A stretch of 64,000 nt of DNA from Sepiola atlantica (GCA_963556195.1 OY744516.1:29638683-29702682); one strand, 5' to 3'; counted from the stretch's first letter, positions 1 through 11,428 are shown. Program-made: numbers and translations. The notes: generated by a model not told the origin, from the sequence alone.

Positions 1-3000
1 TTCAGTCGTTATCCAAAAAAACAGTATTTTGATTGTGTGTATTTTGTATTTCAGTCGTTATCCAAAAAACAGTATTTTGATTGTGTGTATTTTGTATTTC
101 AGTCGTTATCCAAAAAACAGTATTTTGATTGTGTGTATTTTGTATTTCAGTCGTTATCCAAAAAACAGTATTTTGATTGTGTGTATTTTGTATTTCAGTC
201 ATTATCCAAAAAACAGTATTTTGATTGTGTGTATTTTGTATTTCAGTCATTATCCAAAAAACAGTATTTTGATTGTGTGTATTTTGTATTTCAGTCATTA
301 TCCAAAAAACAGTATTTTGATTGTGTGTATTTTGTATTTCAGTCATTATCCAAAAAACAGTATTTTGATTGTGTGTATTTTGTATTTCAGTCATTATCCA
401 AAAAAACAGTATTTTGATTGTGTGTATTTTGTATTTCAGTCATTATCCAAAAAACAGTATTTTGATTGTGTGTATTTTGTATTTCAGTCGTTATCCAAAA
501 AAACAGTATTTTGATTGTGTGTATTTTGTATTTCAGTCATTATCCAAAAAACAGTATTTTGATTGTGTGTATTTTGTATTTCAGTCATTATCCAAAAAAC
601 AGTATTTTGATTGTGTGTATTTTGTATTTTAGTCGTTATCCAAAAAAACAGTATTTTGATTGTGTGTATTTTGTATTTCAGTCGTTATCCAAAAAACAGT
701 ATTTTGATTGTGTGTATTTTGTATTTCAGTCGTTATCCAAAAAAACAGTATTTTGATTGTGTGTATTTTGTATTTCAGTCGTTATCCAAAAAACAGTATT
801 TTGATTGTGTGTATTTTGTATTTCAGTCATTATCCAAAAAACAGTATTTTGATTGTGTGTATTTGTATTTCAGTCATTATCCAAAAAAACAGTATTTTGA
901 TTGTGTGTATTTTGTATTTCAGTCGTTATCCAAAATACAGTATTTTAATTGTGTGTATTTTGTATTTCAGTCGTTATCCAAAAAACAGTATTTTGATTGT
1001 GTGTATTTTGTATTTCAGTCGTTATCCAAAAAACAGTATTTTGATTGTGTGTATTTTGTATTTCAGTCGTTATCCAAAAAACAGTATTTTGATTGTGTGT
1101 ATTTTGTATTTCAGTCGTTATCCAAAAAACAGTATTTTGATTGTGTGTATTTTGTATTTCAGTCATTATCCAAAAAACAGTATTTTGATTGTGTGTATTT
1201 TGTATTTCAGTCGTTATCCAAAAAACAGTATTTTGATTGTGTGTATTTTGTATTTCAGTCGTTATCCAAAAAACAGTATTTTGATTGTGTGTATTTTGTA
1301 TTTCAGTCGTTATCTAAAAAACAGTATTTTGATTGTGTGTATTTTGTATTTCAGTCGTTATCCAAAAAACAGTATTTTGATTGTGTGTATTTTGTATTTC
1401 AGTCGTTATCCAAAAAAACAGTATTTTGATTGTGTGTATTTTGTATTTCAGTCGTTATCCAAAAAAACAGTATTTTGATTGTGTGTATTTTGTATTTCAG
1501 TCATTATCCAAAAAACAGTATTTTGATTGTGTGTATTTTGTATTTCAGTCATTATCCAAAAAACAGTATTTTGATTGTGTGTATTTTGTATTTCAGTCAT
1601 TATCCAAAAAACAGTATTTTGATTGTGTGTATTTTGTATTTCAGTCATTATCCAAAAAACAGTATTTTGATTGTGTGTATTTTGTATTTCAGTCGTTATC
1701 CAAAAAAACAGTATTTTGATTGTGTGTATTTTGTATTTCAGTCGTTATCCAAAAAACAGTATTTTGATTGTGTGTATTTTGTATTTTAGTCGTTATCCAA
1801 AAAAACAGTATTTTGATTGTGTGTATTTTGTATTTCAGTCGTTATCCAAAAAACAGTATTTTGATTGTGTGTATTTTGTATTTCAGTCATTATCCAAAAA
1901 AACAGTATTTTGATTGTGTGTATTTTGTATTTCAGTCATTATCCAAAAAAACAGTATTTTGATTGTGTGTATTTTGTATTTCAGTCGTTATCCAAAATAC
2001 AGTATTTTAATTGTGTGTATTTTGTATTTCAGTCGTTATCCAAAAAACAGTATTTTGATTGTGTGTATTTTGTATTTCAGTCGTTATCCAAAAAACAGTA
2101 TTTTGATTGTGTGTATTTTGTATTTCAGTCGTTATCCAAAAAACAGTATTTTGATTGTGTGTATTTTGTATTTCAGTCGTTATCCAAAAAACAGTATTTT
2201 GATTGTGTGTATTTTGTATTTCAGTCATTATCCAAAAAACAGTATTTTGATTGTGTGTATTTTGTATTTCAGTCGTTATCCAAAAAACAGTATTTTGATT
2301 GTGTGTATTTTGTATTTCAGTCGTTATCCAAAAAACAGTATTTTGATTGTGTGTATTTTGTATTTCAGTCGCTATCCAAAAAACAGTATTTTGATTGTGT
2401 GTATTTTGTATTTCAGTCGCTATCTAAAAAACAGTATTTTGATTGTGTGTATTTTGTATTTCAGTCGTTATCCAAAAAACAGTATTTTGATTGTGTGTAT
2501 TTTGTATTTCAGTCATTATCCAAAAAACAGTATTTTAATTGTGTGTATTTTGTATTTCAGTCATTATCCAAAAAACAGTATTTTGATTGTGTGTATTTTG
2601 TATTTCAGTCATTATCCAAAAAACAGTATTTTGATTGTGTGTATTTTGTATTTCAGTCATTATCCAAAAAAACAGTATTTTGATTGTGTGTATTTTGTAT
2701 TTCAGTCATTATCCAAAAAACAGTATTTTGATTGTGTGTATTTTGTATTTCAGTCGTTATCCAAAAAACAGTATTTTGATTGTGTGTATTTTGTATTTCA
2801 GTCATTATCCAAAAAAACAGTATTTTGATTGTGTGTATTTTGTATTTCAGTCATTATCCAAAAAAACAGTATTTTGATTGTGTGTATTTTGTATTTCAGT
2901 CGTTATCCAAAAAAACAGTATTTTGATTGTGTGTATTTTGTATTTCAGTCGTTATCCAAAAAACAGTATTTTGATTGTGTGTATTTTGTATTTCAGTCGT

Positions 3001-3094
3001 TATCCAAAAAAACAGTATTTTGATTGTGTGTATTTTGTATTTCAGTCATTATCCAAAAAAACAGTATTTTGATTGTGTGTATTTTGTATTTCAG
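1..3094 (+). repeat. 48/49-bp minisatellite made of the FHA-exon splice acceptor
   Basis: There are 64 units between position 6 and 3094, and the array continues off the left edge. The unit reads (intron part) gtattttgattgtgtgta + ttttgtatttcag, then (exon part) tcgttatccaaaaaaca, 31 + 17 = 48 bp. By eye 18 units carry A7 instead of A6 (49 bp) and one near 862 lacks a T; 64 x 48 + 17 = 3089 matches the measured span exactly. Main variants are TCG/TCA (a CpG site) and rarer TATCT, GCTATC, AAATACAG and TTTTAG forms. With A6 the unit is open in the exon frame (SLSKKQYFDCVYFVFQ); with A7 it gives SLSKKTVF then a stop. The long open frames on both strands here are by-products of the repeat, not genes. 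The array sits at the 3' end of the intron before the exon at 3095. Confidence 0.95.
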
Positions 3095-3187
3095 TCGTTA
3101 TCCAAAAAACATGCCTGCATTGAAGTGCGAGGTCGTTCACATTTTATCTACGATATGGGCAGTCGTAACAAAACACGCAGAGGAACG
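3095..3187 (+). CDS. MDC1: MDC1-like exon a: FHA domain core
   Basis: Thirty-one codons reading SLSKKHACIEVRGRSH... then FIYDMGSRNKTRRGT. The FHA signatures are visible: S-K-K-H (the conserved SxxH) and G-S-R-N-K-T (the GSxN-G-T turn), with H-A-x-I-E-V between, as in human MDC1 (SISKQHAEIEI...GSLNGT). In the family the FHA domain binds phospho-threonine and drives MDC1 dimerisation at DNA breaks. The acceptor ttttgtatttcag and first 17 exon bases are the last copy of the upstream minisatellite; the donor is acg|gtatgt. The phase-0 start follows from the FHA reading frame. The conserved upstream Gly-Arg strand must be in an exon left of the window. Confidence 0.88.
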
Positions 3188-3254
3188 GTATGTAAAACTT
3201 GGTAATTTCAATATTTGAAAGAAAACATTTAAATGTAAACAAAATAAAAAAAAA

Positions 3255-3330
3255 GGATAATCACCTTGCGTCTTCATGATTTGAACCATAAACCCTATCA
3301 GCATTGCTCTACCAAACTAATATACAATCC
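3255..3330 (-). repeat. tRNA-like segment (SINE head or tRNA pseudogene)
   Basis: Read on the minus strand, it begins GGATTGTATATTAGTTTGGT and contains an A-box-like TAGTTTGGTAGAGC and a B-box-like GGTTCAAATC. The distance between the boxes is short and the acceptor ends pair only partly, so it is not a working tRNA gene. Most likely a tRNA-derived SINE piece. Confidence 0.35.
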
Positions 3331-3364
3331 AGAATTTAAATCTCAAGAAATGGTGTAAATATAA

Positions 3365-4140
3365 ACATCAGGGATATGAATTCCCAGCTTTTCAGCGGAA
3401 TTCTGCTTTTCTTCTCATTCAGAAAGGGCAGAATTCTGCTTCTTTTTTTTCTCCTCTCTCTCTCTCTCTCTTTCTCTGTTTTTTCTCTCTTCCTCTCTCC
3501 ATCTCGTATTGTATCGCTTCCTTTATCCTCTCTCTGGAAATTTTAATTTTTCCATACTTCAAACGATTCACGATGCGAGTAAAGGCGGTAGAAAACCTTT
3601 GTTTCATCAAAGAAACCTGTCTCCCTCCCCACCCCACCTACGCACTTGAGGTAGTTCTCTTAATTTTGAAGTTATGAACCAAGAAATTGTAATTTTTTTT
3701 TTTTTTTGAGAATGTAACTTTCATTTAATATTTTAATCGCTAACAGCCAAGTTTTTTTGTTTTTTTTTAATTTATTTCTTGGACCGAACATATTTTTAAT
3801 ATTTTAAACTTTTATTACATACAAAATAAACTTTGAATATTCTTTTTACACCAAAAGCAAATTTTAATGGAATTTTACAAATTTAAAAGTAAAAATAAAA
3901 TTTAAATATATCGGTTGATACTACTAGCATAAAAAGTTGCTGCAGATTAACACCTTTTGCTAAATTCTGCTTTAGGCGATTATATGTGAACATACTGAAA
4001 GATTTGGTAGAAAGAAGAAAAAAAAAAAAATTATTTTAGAATTTAGAGTGGGGATCACTTTAACATATGAATTAAATGTAAAATAATCTCCCATTTCCGG
4101 GCCATTCTAGTATTTTAAGGTAGTAAATATTATATTTTTT
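3365..4140 (+). mobile_element. Non-autonomous dispersed element, diverged copy
   Basis: Shares ordered blocks with 29640-30230: 'cagcggaattctgctttt', a CT-rich stretch, 'ccatacttcaaacg', 'tttgtttcatcaa', then 'gcgattat...gtga', 'attattttagaattta', 'ggatcacttt', 'gggccattctagt'. The second half is also found at 44290-44480, with an inverted copy at 44860-45010, suggesting a DNA element with long terminal inverted repeats. No protein is encoded. Confidence 0.5.
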
Positions 4141-6604
4141 TTTTTTTTGCTATGAGAGATAAATTGGAGCGGTGGTATTGGCCACTTACATCCTTGAAAC
4201 ATGAAAATATTACTAAAAATATTTATTAAAATAATTTCTATAAAAAGTAGAAATGTGAATTTATATTTGTGTGCATTCACTGCACAGATCGTGATCGTCT
4301 GCTCGTTGCCTCCAACCAATCGAATTTGGTGCTTATTTTTGACATTGGCCATAGTGTTAATTATAGTGTCCGGGTCACTGATGTAACAAATGGATTTTTC
4401 TTCAAAATAAAATTACAACTCTGAGTTTTTACAAGTAACCATGTTTTAATTTTTCGAGGTTTGAAATGACACTTGGTTTTACTGCCAAACGACAGACTTG
4501 CAATCATAACTCTGAGCCGACTGAATCAAAACCTCTCCCAACGAGCAGAGTCCACAACCTGCTTGCCAGCTGGCTCAAACACCAAATCCTCTCTTCTGTT
4601 TGGCTCAGAATTAATATTTATATATCATATCAAAATGGCAATTCTGTTTTGCATCACACAGAGAGCACTTAAGAATGATCACCTGTTTATCTATATACAT
4701 AAAAACTGATCGACCGGGAGGCCCATTATCTTGCGTGGACAAAACTTCTGAAATCTCACGTTGTCTGCTTTCTTTGCATGAACCTTCGTTTTTAAAAAAA
4801 GACATTATTTTTTCAAAGAAGTTAACCAATTTCTTTGGTGGTCTCATCTCTTAGCTAGTAAATATTTTTCCTATTGCATGCCTGCAGTTTGTAGCCAGCG
4901 TCTATGCACCTCCACTAAATATGCAAGTGTGCATGTATTGCAATACCCGTTCCTTCGGGGGACCCAGTAACATCAAACAAAACAACGATAGAGATAAGGA
5001 CGTGCTTGAGAAACTCTGTTTCTTTATTCACCACTAGCTGGTGTAAGTTGGGCATACACATATATATATATAATTAAATATTTCTTTGTTAGCAAAAGTC
5101 CTTTGGCATTATTGTTATTTCCCTTGTCTTACAAAGAAACCTCTTTACCTTGACGGCGGTTGATTTTCGAATTTACCCAACGTAGGTTATTTTCACGAAA
5201 ACCAGGCAGATTGATTTACCTTCCAACCTAGAGGGAAACACGACAATACGTTCTGTAGCAGTCTGCTCCCGATCTCTGCTACGTAAGCGCTCCTTCTTCC
5301 TTCGTTTAAAACCGCCGTTTTAATTTCTGACTTTGCACTTTGGGTGCCTTCTTCTTCTGGCCTCGTACACCTGACTCTTTTTAAAGGTTACCGAGTCGTT
5401 TTTTTTTAATTTTACGTCATAATCCGCAATGAACTCGTCGGCTTCACACATCTGGGCTTGTTCAAAGGTCACCGATTTATTTCCGTTCTTTTAGCCTAAT
5501 CGACAATCTATCTAGTCTTCGGCTTTTCTTCATTATTGCGGGGTCATGCCCTTAGCCTCCCCGTGACGTCTTATGCGTTATTACTCAACATGTCTGCATC
5601 ATTATTTTACACATCTCTACACAAATATTTTTTTTAAATGAATTAACAAAATAAATAAAACAGATTAGATTTTTTTCAACATTGGTCAATAAACAAATCT
5701 TTTGACTGATATATGATTATAAAAATAGATTCTAATTATAAACAAGTCTCGAGATGCGCATTTAGCAATTAAAATATTATTTCAAACTGAAGCCTGACAG
5801 ATTGAACCTCTCAGAAATGCTTGAACGCATCTAAAAATCGTTTTTTCTATTTCAATATAAAATAAGAAAACGCAAAGACAATGAGATTATCTCTTGTGAA
5901 ACTATTTCTTTTCTCTAATTTTAATTTCTTCACTTGACCCAATAAAAACATTCTTGCCTATTTTTTACACATGACATTTCAATTTTTAAAGAGAGGAGCA
6001 TATAAAAGATTAAAAAAGAAATGTTTGTTTTCTAAAAAATATAAAAATATTACCAATAATATTTTTTATGAAAATAAATTGTGATCGAGAAATATTTTGT
6101 AACAATGATAAATGAATAAATTATTTGACTGACGTGATTATAAAATCGAATTTTCATCAATTTCTTTCTAGTATAAAAAATAGATTTTGTACATTTTTAT
6201 TCAATATAGAGATTTTTGCTATTGTTTTAGTTTTTAATTTGACAGTTGCATTTTTTTTAAGTACAAAAATTTATTTATAAAAAATATTCGTATATGAGCA
6301 TATCTGAATAAACACTGAAAACAAAGGAAATAGATACACAATCACATTCTAACATTAATTAAACAAAAAAAAGTTTTTTGTTTTTTTTTTAAATATTGTC
6401 ATTATTTATTTGGTTTCTATTTTTTTCTTTCTTATCGGTCAATATTATTTAAAAATTTAATAACATGATTGTTCAGCAATTTGTTCCAGTAATTAATCTT
6501 TCGGTAAATAAATTGCAATATTTATTGAGGGTGTCTTTTTGAAATATTTCTTTTTTTTCTTTTTCTCTGATTTCTGAAACGGTAAATTAAATTTTCTATT
6601 TCAG

Positions 6605-6694
6605 CATTACTTGACGCCGGAAGTACGTTATGAACTACGGAATAATGACATGCTGGTATTTGCTGATGTCAGTTGTATCTATTTAGTGGAAGAT
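6605..6694 (+). CDS. MDC1: MDC1-like exon b: end of FHA domain
   Basis: Thirty codons flanked by ctatttcag and gtaagt, phase 0 at both ends. The peptide HYLTPEVRYELRNNDMLVFA continues DVSCIYLVED. It matches the last FHA strands of vertebrate MDC1 (human [25 protein letters not shown]) residue for residue at L-P, R-L, D, L-x-F-A-D and C-x-Y. Together with exon a this gives RRGT-HYLTPEV, the same spacing as human GT...VLSPGV, which fixes both the exon join and the family. No obvious decay. Confidence 0.9.
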
Positions 6695-6994
6695 GTAAGT
6701 ATTTCTTTTAAATATGTTTAGCCAGTAGGTGTTTTAAAGAAAGGTTTTTATTCTTAACCTCTTCTATATAGTAAAAGATGCATACTTTTGTATGACTCTT
6801 TTTTTTTTTTTTTTTTAACTTTTATATTTAGAAATCTATTATAGAAATAGTAATTTTTTTTTTATTATCTATATTTGTTCATGGCAATTTTTTTTTTTTG
6901 TCATCGATCACGCAATAATTTATGACTGAAGATTCATCCCGTCGACCCTTTGTTTCCAGTTCACAAAAATAAAAAAAATATTTGATGCTTATCT

Positions 6995-7345
6995 ATATTT
7001 AGACGCAAGTGAAATATGGCAGTTCAAAATAAACCAAGAGGAAAACTTATGAATATACTTATTTATCAGTGAAAAATATTAGTGTACACCAAAAATTATG
7101 GAAAATAAGTGAGTGGAATTTTAATTTAAAAAAAAAAAAATTTACTATTCAGAGTCCACAAACTCTGAATGACATTCGCATCAAACCAGAACGGCATAGA
7201 AGATTATCTCCCTTCTTCTGATATAAAAACAACATGCAGTTTTGTCGTTCAGAGTTCATGGACTCTGAATAGTAAATTAGTTTTATTTTTTATTAAAATT
7301 CTACTTTTGAACTGCCATATTTCACTCGAGTCTCAATAATAAATA
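6995..7345. mobile_element. Foldback MITE
   Basis: Terminal segment 'gtgaaatatggcagttcaaaa' (about 7009) is inverted at about 7302-7323 ('ttttgaactgccatatttcac'). Inside, 'ctattcagagtccacaaact' at 7145 is inverted near 7253-7276 ('ttcatggactctgaatag'). The whole forms a hairpin-capable non-autonomous element with no coding capacity. Confidence 0.7.
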
Positions 7346-7469
7346 AACACTGAATATTTTTACTGTTAGTACAAATTTCTATATTAATTACTAATAATTT
7401 TCACGACTTTCTGTACTGAGTCCGTTGCTTTTCATTTGTGTCTTAAAAGTATTGTCCAAGGACTTTCAT

Positions 7470-8376
7470 ACAGGTTGTCCAGAAGAGATGCTGTATGCTG
7501 ATGATTGAGTATTTGCCTGTGAAACAATGGAAGACCTACTTTTTAAGTTAAAGACTTGGGAGAAATGCTATGAAAAGTAAAGGAGAGTGAATGTTACCAA
7601 GACCAAAGGGATGATTAGTGGTTGTATTGTTAGAAAGCTCCCAAAAAGAGGAAAATTCCCCTATGTTTGGAAAGGGAGTCGGGTGCAATTAAATTTTTTG
7701 TGGTACTTGTAAATATTGGATTCACAAAAAGTTCAGTCGAATTACTGGTAGGTTGAGAGAGGATAACAGGTTTGTGTGCAAGAAGTGTAAAACGATGGAG
7801 ATGTATGATAAAGTTATTGAAGTTGTTTAGAAGTTTTGTTAACTTGGTGACAGTGGAGCAGGCGCTAGTGTGATTGCAAGAGTTGAGTGGATGGAGTAAG
7901 TTCAGGGAACTTTTGCCATTACTAACCAGCAGAACGTTATCAAGCATTTGTATGCAGTGTAATGATGTATGGAAGTGAAACTTGGCCAGTAACGGTTGCG
8001 GCTATGTATTGCATGGAGTGAAATGATATGAGAATGATATGATGGATGTGTAATGTAAGTCTTAAAGACAGGTTTAGATCTGATGACCTCAGAGGAAGAT
8101 TAAATCTGAACAGTATATGGGGATGTGTGCAAAACAAGAAACTTTAATAGTATGGCCACATTGAAAGAATAGATGAGTTTATGGGTTAGTAGATGTAGAA
8201 CAGTTGAGGTAGCAAATCCAGTTCACAGGGGAAGGCCAAGTTAAACATGGATTTGAGAGAAAAAGGAATGTATAAAGACCTGGCAGAGATAAGTTAGCTT
8301 GGAAGTAAATTTCTTAAAGCTGTCTAACACATGCCAGCATGTAAAACAGATGTTTAACCGAATATGATGATGATGG
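7470..8376 (+). pseudogene. LINE family A, 5'-truncated reverse transcriptase 3' end (longest copy)
   Basis: Reads EMLYADD near 7487 (the RT Y-A-D-D metal-binding motif), followed by an in-frame stop; then a decayed thumb region with MMYGSETWPVT (7963), and the conserved tail MCNVSLKDRFRSDDLRGRLN (about 8048) followed by WYGHIERIDE. These are landmarks of non-LTR retrotransposon ORF2 C-termini. Many stops and frameshifts make it a fossil. The 3' end is 'catgccagcatgtaaaacag...ccgaatatgatgatgatg', the (GAT)n tail shared by all family A copies in this window. Confidence 0.8.
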
Positions 8377-9512
8377 CTATCATCCAGGGTGGGTTGATCC
8401 GGCTCGTATTACTGCAGACCAGGCTTGACAATTTTGAGCTTCGTAGTAGTAAAGACCTACCTTGGCAAGGTGTCAGTTACTTGTCTATATGTTTTGTTGT
8501 GGACCAAAGTCTTGCAGGGTGAGTCTTGTCGCGCCAGTGCTGGAATGATAGAATGCATGCATTGCTGGCCAAAGCAAGACTAACGCATGCAAGGAATGTA
8601 AATTTTTCACGTGAGACTGAAGTCTAAGGAAGAAGCATAAAAAGCTGATTGGATCTGTGTTTGCGGAAAATCTCTTTGGTTGCGGTATACGTGCATTCGA
8701 GTCCTGTGTAGAATGTTGTTCTGCCATTCATGTTTGGTGTCGGTTGAGAGAGGTTGCTTATTTCGGTTGAGTTTTATCTCTCGATCTTACTTCATCTGGC
8801 CGTAATTATGATTTACTTGCGATCCCAATCGTCATTGGAAACATGTTGCAAACCACTGTCCGAGACTGAGTATTCTAGTTTTAACTAAAGAAATGTTAGC
8901 AATTCATGTATTGCCATGCTGATTTTGTACGAATGTTGCATTGTCTCGGCCTCCATTCCATGTGCTGTCAAGTTGCCATCTTTAATGGTCACCATGTGCT
9001 TTTGATGGCTGGGATTACAACAAAAAATAACGGTTCACTTGTTTATTGAACCCGAGCCAGAGAAAACACGTCATTCATTTGTGACCAAACTTCCCTCTGC
9101 ACAGGCCGGAGAAGGGTTGTGCTTAACAGCATGCAAAACGTTAACTCTCGCTGTAGTCGACCTCTCACTTCTCACGTCACAGCCACATGAGCCTTACCCA
9201 CTCTCACTTCTCACTTAAAATACAACAAAAAGCACTTATTTTTGAATTTGAAAAATTCTTAATTGTCCAATAGCAATGAAAAATTGACCACTTACATTGT
9301 GAAAATAAGTGTCCGTGTACAGCTATTATTTTCTGTTGGCCGCCATCTTGGCAAATTTGAAAAATCAGATACCTGTGTCCATGACTATATATCACACAGA
9401 CTGGCCAGTGACTCTGAAGAAACTAGAAAACTAAATGTTTTGCACTTTATGAGCTGACTTTATTCCCTGACTTCGATTCAATTTCGGTGGAGAAGTGAAC
9501 ACTTTTCTCTAC

Positions 9513-9527
9513 CCCCCCCCCCCCCCT
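9513..9527 (+). repeat. C homopolymer run
   Basis: Uninterrupted C run of about 15; one of several C/G runs in the introns (also 11442, 17727, 44273, 59626). Such runs are prone to length errors in assembly. Confidence 0.8.
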
Positions 9528-10854
9528 TCCTCTAGGTCGCCTTTAGTTTTATCCCAGTTAACTTCAAGTTGTTGTACTCTTTATGAAGCTTTATAAGTTG
9601 ATTTTTTCTTTTTAGCTAATTGTTATTTTGTCAACTTGGGTGAAAATAGCTGTGTAAAAGAAGCTCAAAATCGTTTGAACAAAGCAAATAGCATCAGTGA
9701 TTCAAAAGTTATAAGAATTTCAAGTGCCAAAATGTGTGTTTTTCATTGGACATTTTTCTTTAATAATCCTTTGAAGAGGTGAGCCCCAAAATATGGACCT
9801 CATTCTTTTCAAGAAATTTAGTAATTTCTCCATCTATTTGTTTTTGAAGCTGTTCTCATGAAACTTGATGCTCTTATGTAAAATTATGTGCGCTTTCTGA
9901 TTATGGAATCAGATTTTTTGTATTTTTTATCATCAATTATAAATTAAGATGTGTAAATTTCAAAGTTTTTAAAGCTGGCACATTGTAGCATACAGATTGT
10001 GAGTCTATTCATGATTGTATTATATTATTCACTTGGCTGAATACACCGGGAAGATTTGTTAAAATAGATCATAGACGACCCGTCACCCAAAGGATAACTG
10101 GTCTTCGGATATGAAACAGGAACCTCATTTAAAGAAATATTTAAAAAAATTAAAGTACAATAATATTCTTTTAAACATGGAAAGTTAGCACAATTTTTTA
10201 AGAGAATAAACATTTTTTTTATTTATTAAATAATTTAATAAAAATGAAATTCTACTGTTTTGAATGATTACATTATTTGACTCCGCCACACTAGAGCAAA
10301 GTTTTTTAGTTTTTAGAATATTGTTAATATTTATACGAAAAGGAAAGAGATAGAGAAAGCGAACACAGCGATACTAAAATGGCACGGTTGCTTCGCGATG
10401 TTAGTATTACTACTACACAGTATATTGTTTACATTATTATAAAGTGCGCACAATTAAAAATTATCAAATATTTACACATTATACATAAAAATAATTCTGA
10501 AACTATTATCTATATGAAACTTAATGATATGTCGACTTAGCTTATCAATCTCGAAATATTTTTAGTTGTTGTAATTTTGATTCTAGTGGTTATAAAAATA
10601 CAAATTACATGACACTAGAACTTGTCATTTAGGTTTAAATGGCCTGTGAAATCTCAAGAATATCCAACCAACATTTTCATCGGAATGTAATGTATGAAAT
10701 ATAAAAATTAAGAAAAAAAAACGGTTTCCCTTTCTGGTTCATCAGTTTTTAACATTTTTTTCATTTTTAATTTGTAGTATAAAAATATTCAACGTATAAT
10801 GGCACATCAAATTAACATCATTGGAATGCATATTCTATTCTTTCTCCATCTACA

Positions 10855-10855
10855 T

Positions 10856-10916
<61 letters not shown>

Positions 10917-10965
10917 TTTTTTTTTTTATTTATTTATTTTTTTTTTATTTATTTTATTTTTTTTA
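10855..10965 (+). repeat. T-rich low-complexity tract
   Basis: Nearly pure T with scattered TTTA units over about 110 bp. On the minus strand it would be a long poly-A, so it may be the remnant tail of a retroposed sequence, but no body is recognisable next to it. Confidence 0.8.
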
Positions 10966-11308
10966 AATTGGCCCACTAATAAGAGATATGACTTGTCTAA
11001 GCATATTAGGTGTGAAATTTTCCCAAATCTCAACAAAAAGACGTTATCGGCTTTTAATGCTACTCTGTCTGGTGAACCTGAAGTCAGTGCGGATTCGATT
11101 GAGATTCATGCATATAATTTTGCTGTTAATTCTCACGACACTCCTGATGAATGTTACTTGGAAGATTTTCTATGGGGAGATAATTTACAAGAAATTTATT
11201 ATTTTTCAATGTTTGTACCTATCTTTATTAGTTTGAATTTGTTTGATTTGCAAAAAATAGAAAAGAGACCAGTTTGGTTTGAATGATAATAAACTTGTTT
11301 GTAAATCA

Positions 11309-11428
11309 TTTACATATGGCATAATCATGTTGAAACAGAGCTTCACGTTAAATCACTGAAGTGAAGCGATGCTGAGCCTGGTCAGTACCAGATGGGTGAC
11401 CATTTGGGAATACAAGACTGTATTATAT
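11309..11428 (+). repeat. 5S rRNA-derived pseudogene or SINE3 head
   Basis: About 120 nt, the length of 5S rRNA. It follows animal 5S from start to end: GGCATAATCATGTTGAAAC (5S: GGCCATACCACGTTGAA..), ATCACTGAAGTGAAGC (ATCACCGAAGTTAAGC, the A-box), TGAGCCTGGTCAGTACCAGA and TGGGTGACCATTTGGGAATA. Several substitutions in stems and a changed 3' end argue against a functional gene. Followed by C and A runs. SINE3-type elements have 5S heads, so a retroposon origin is as likely as a direct pseudogene. Confidence 0.8.

Larger units (their letters stand above)
3188..6604 (+). other. MDC1-like intron 1
   Basis: Phase-0 intron (gtatgt...tttcag). It holds a tRNA-like segment (3255-3330), a diverged copy of a dispersed element shared with 20.9, 29.6 and 44.3 kb (about 3365-4140), a short TA run at 5059 and otherwise AT-rich unassigned sequence. 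The 4.9-5.6 kb part is less AT-rich than its surroundings but I recognise no coding or terminal-repeat signature in it. No open frame here has codon structure or similarity I can support. Confidence 0.75.

Noticed and set aside
2..3094. Many long open frames on both strands in the 48-bp array (up to about 304 codons), looking like repeat proteins
   Set aside because: They follow from a stop-free A6 unit of 16 codons and switch frame at A7 units. The array is intron-derived and the frames lack independent start context.
1..3094. CRISPR-like array (regular direct repeats)
   Set aside because: There are no unique spacers; units are contiguous and near-identical. Eukaryotic intron context.
3255..3330. 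Functional tRNA gene
   Set aside because: A/B boxes are too close together and stems are incomplete; kept only as a tRNA-like repeat.
10993..11286. 97-codon frame as a possible extra MDC1 exon
   Set aside because: Exons b and c already join in phase. I found no convincing acceptor/donor pair around it, and its sequence is not like the acidic linker.
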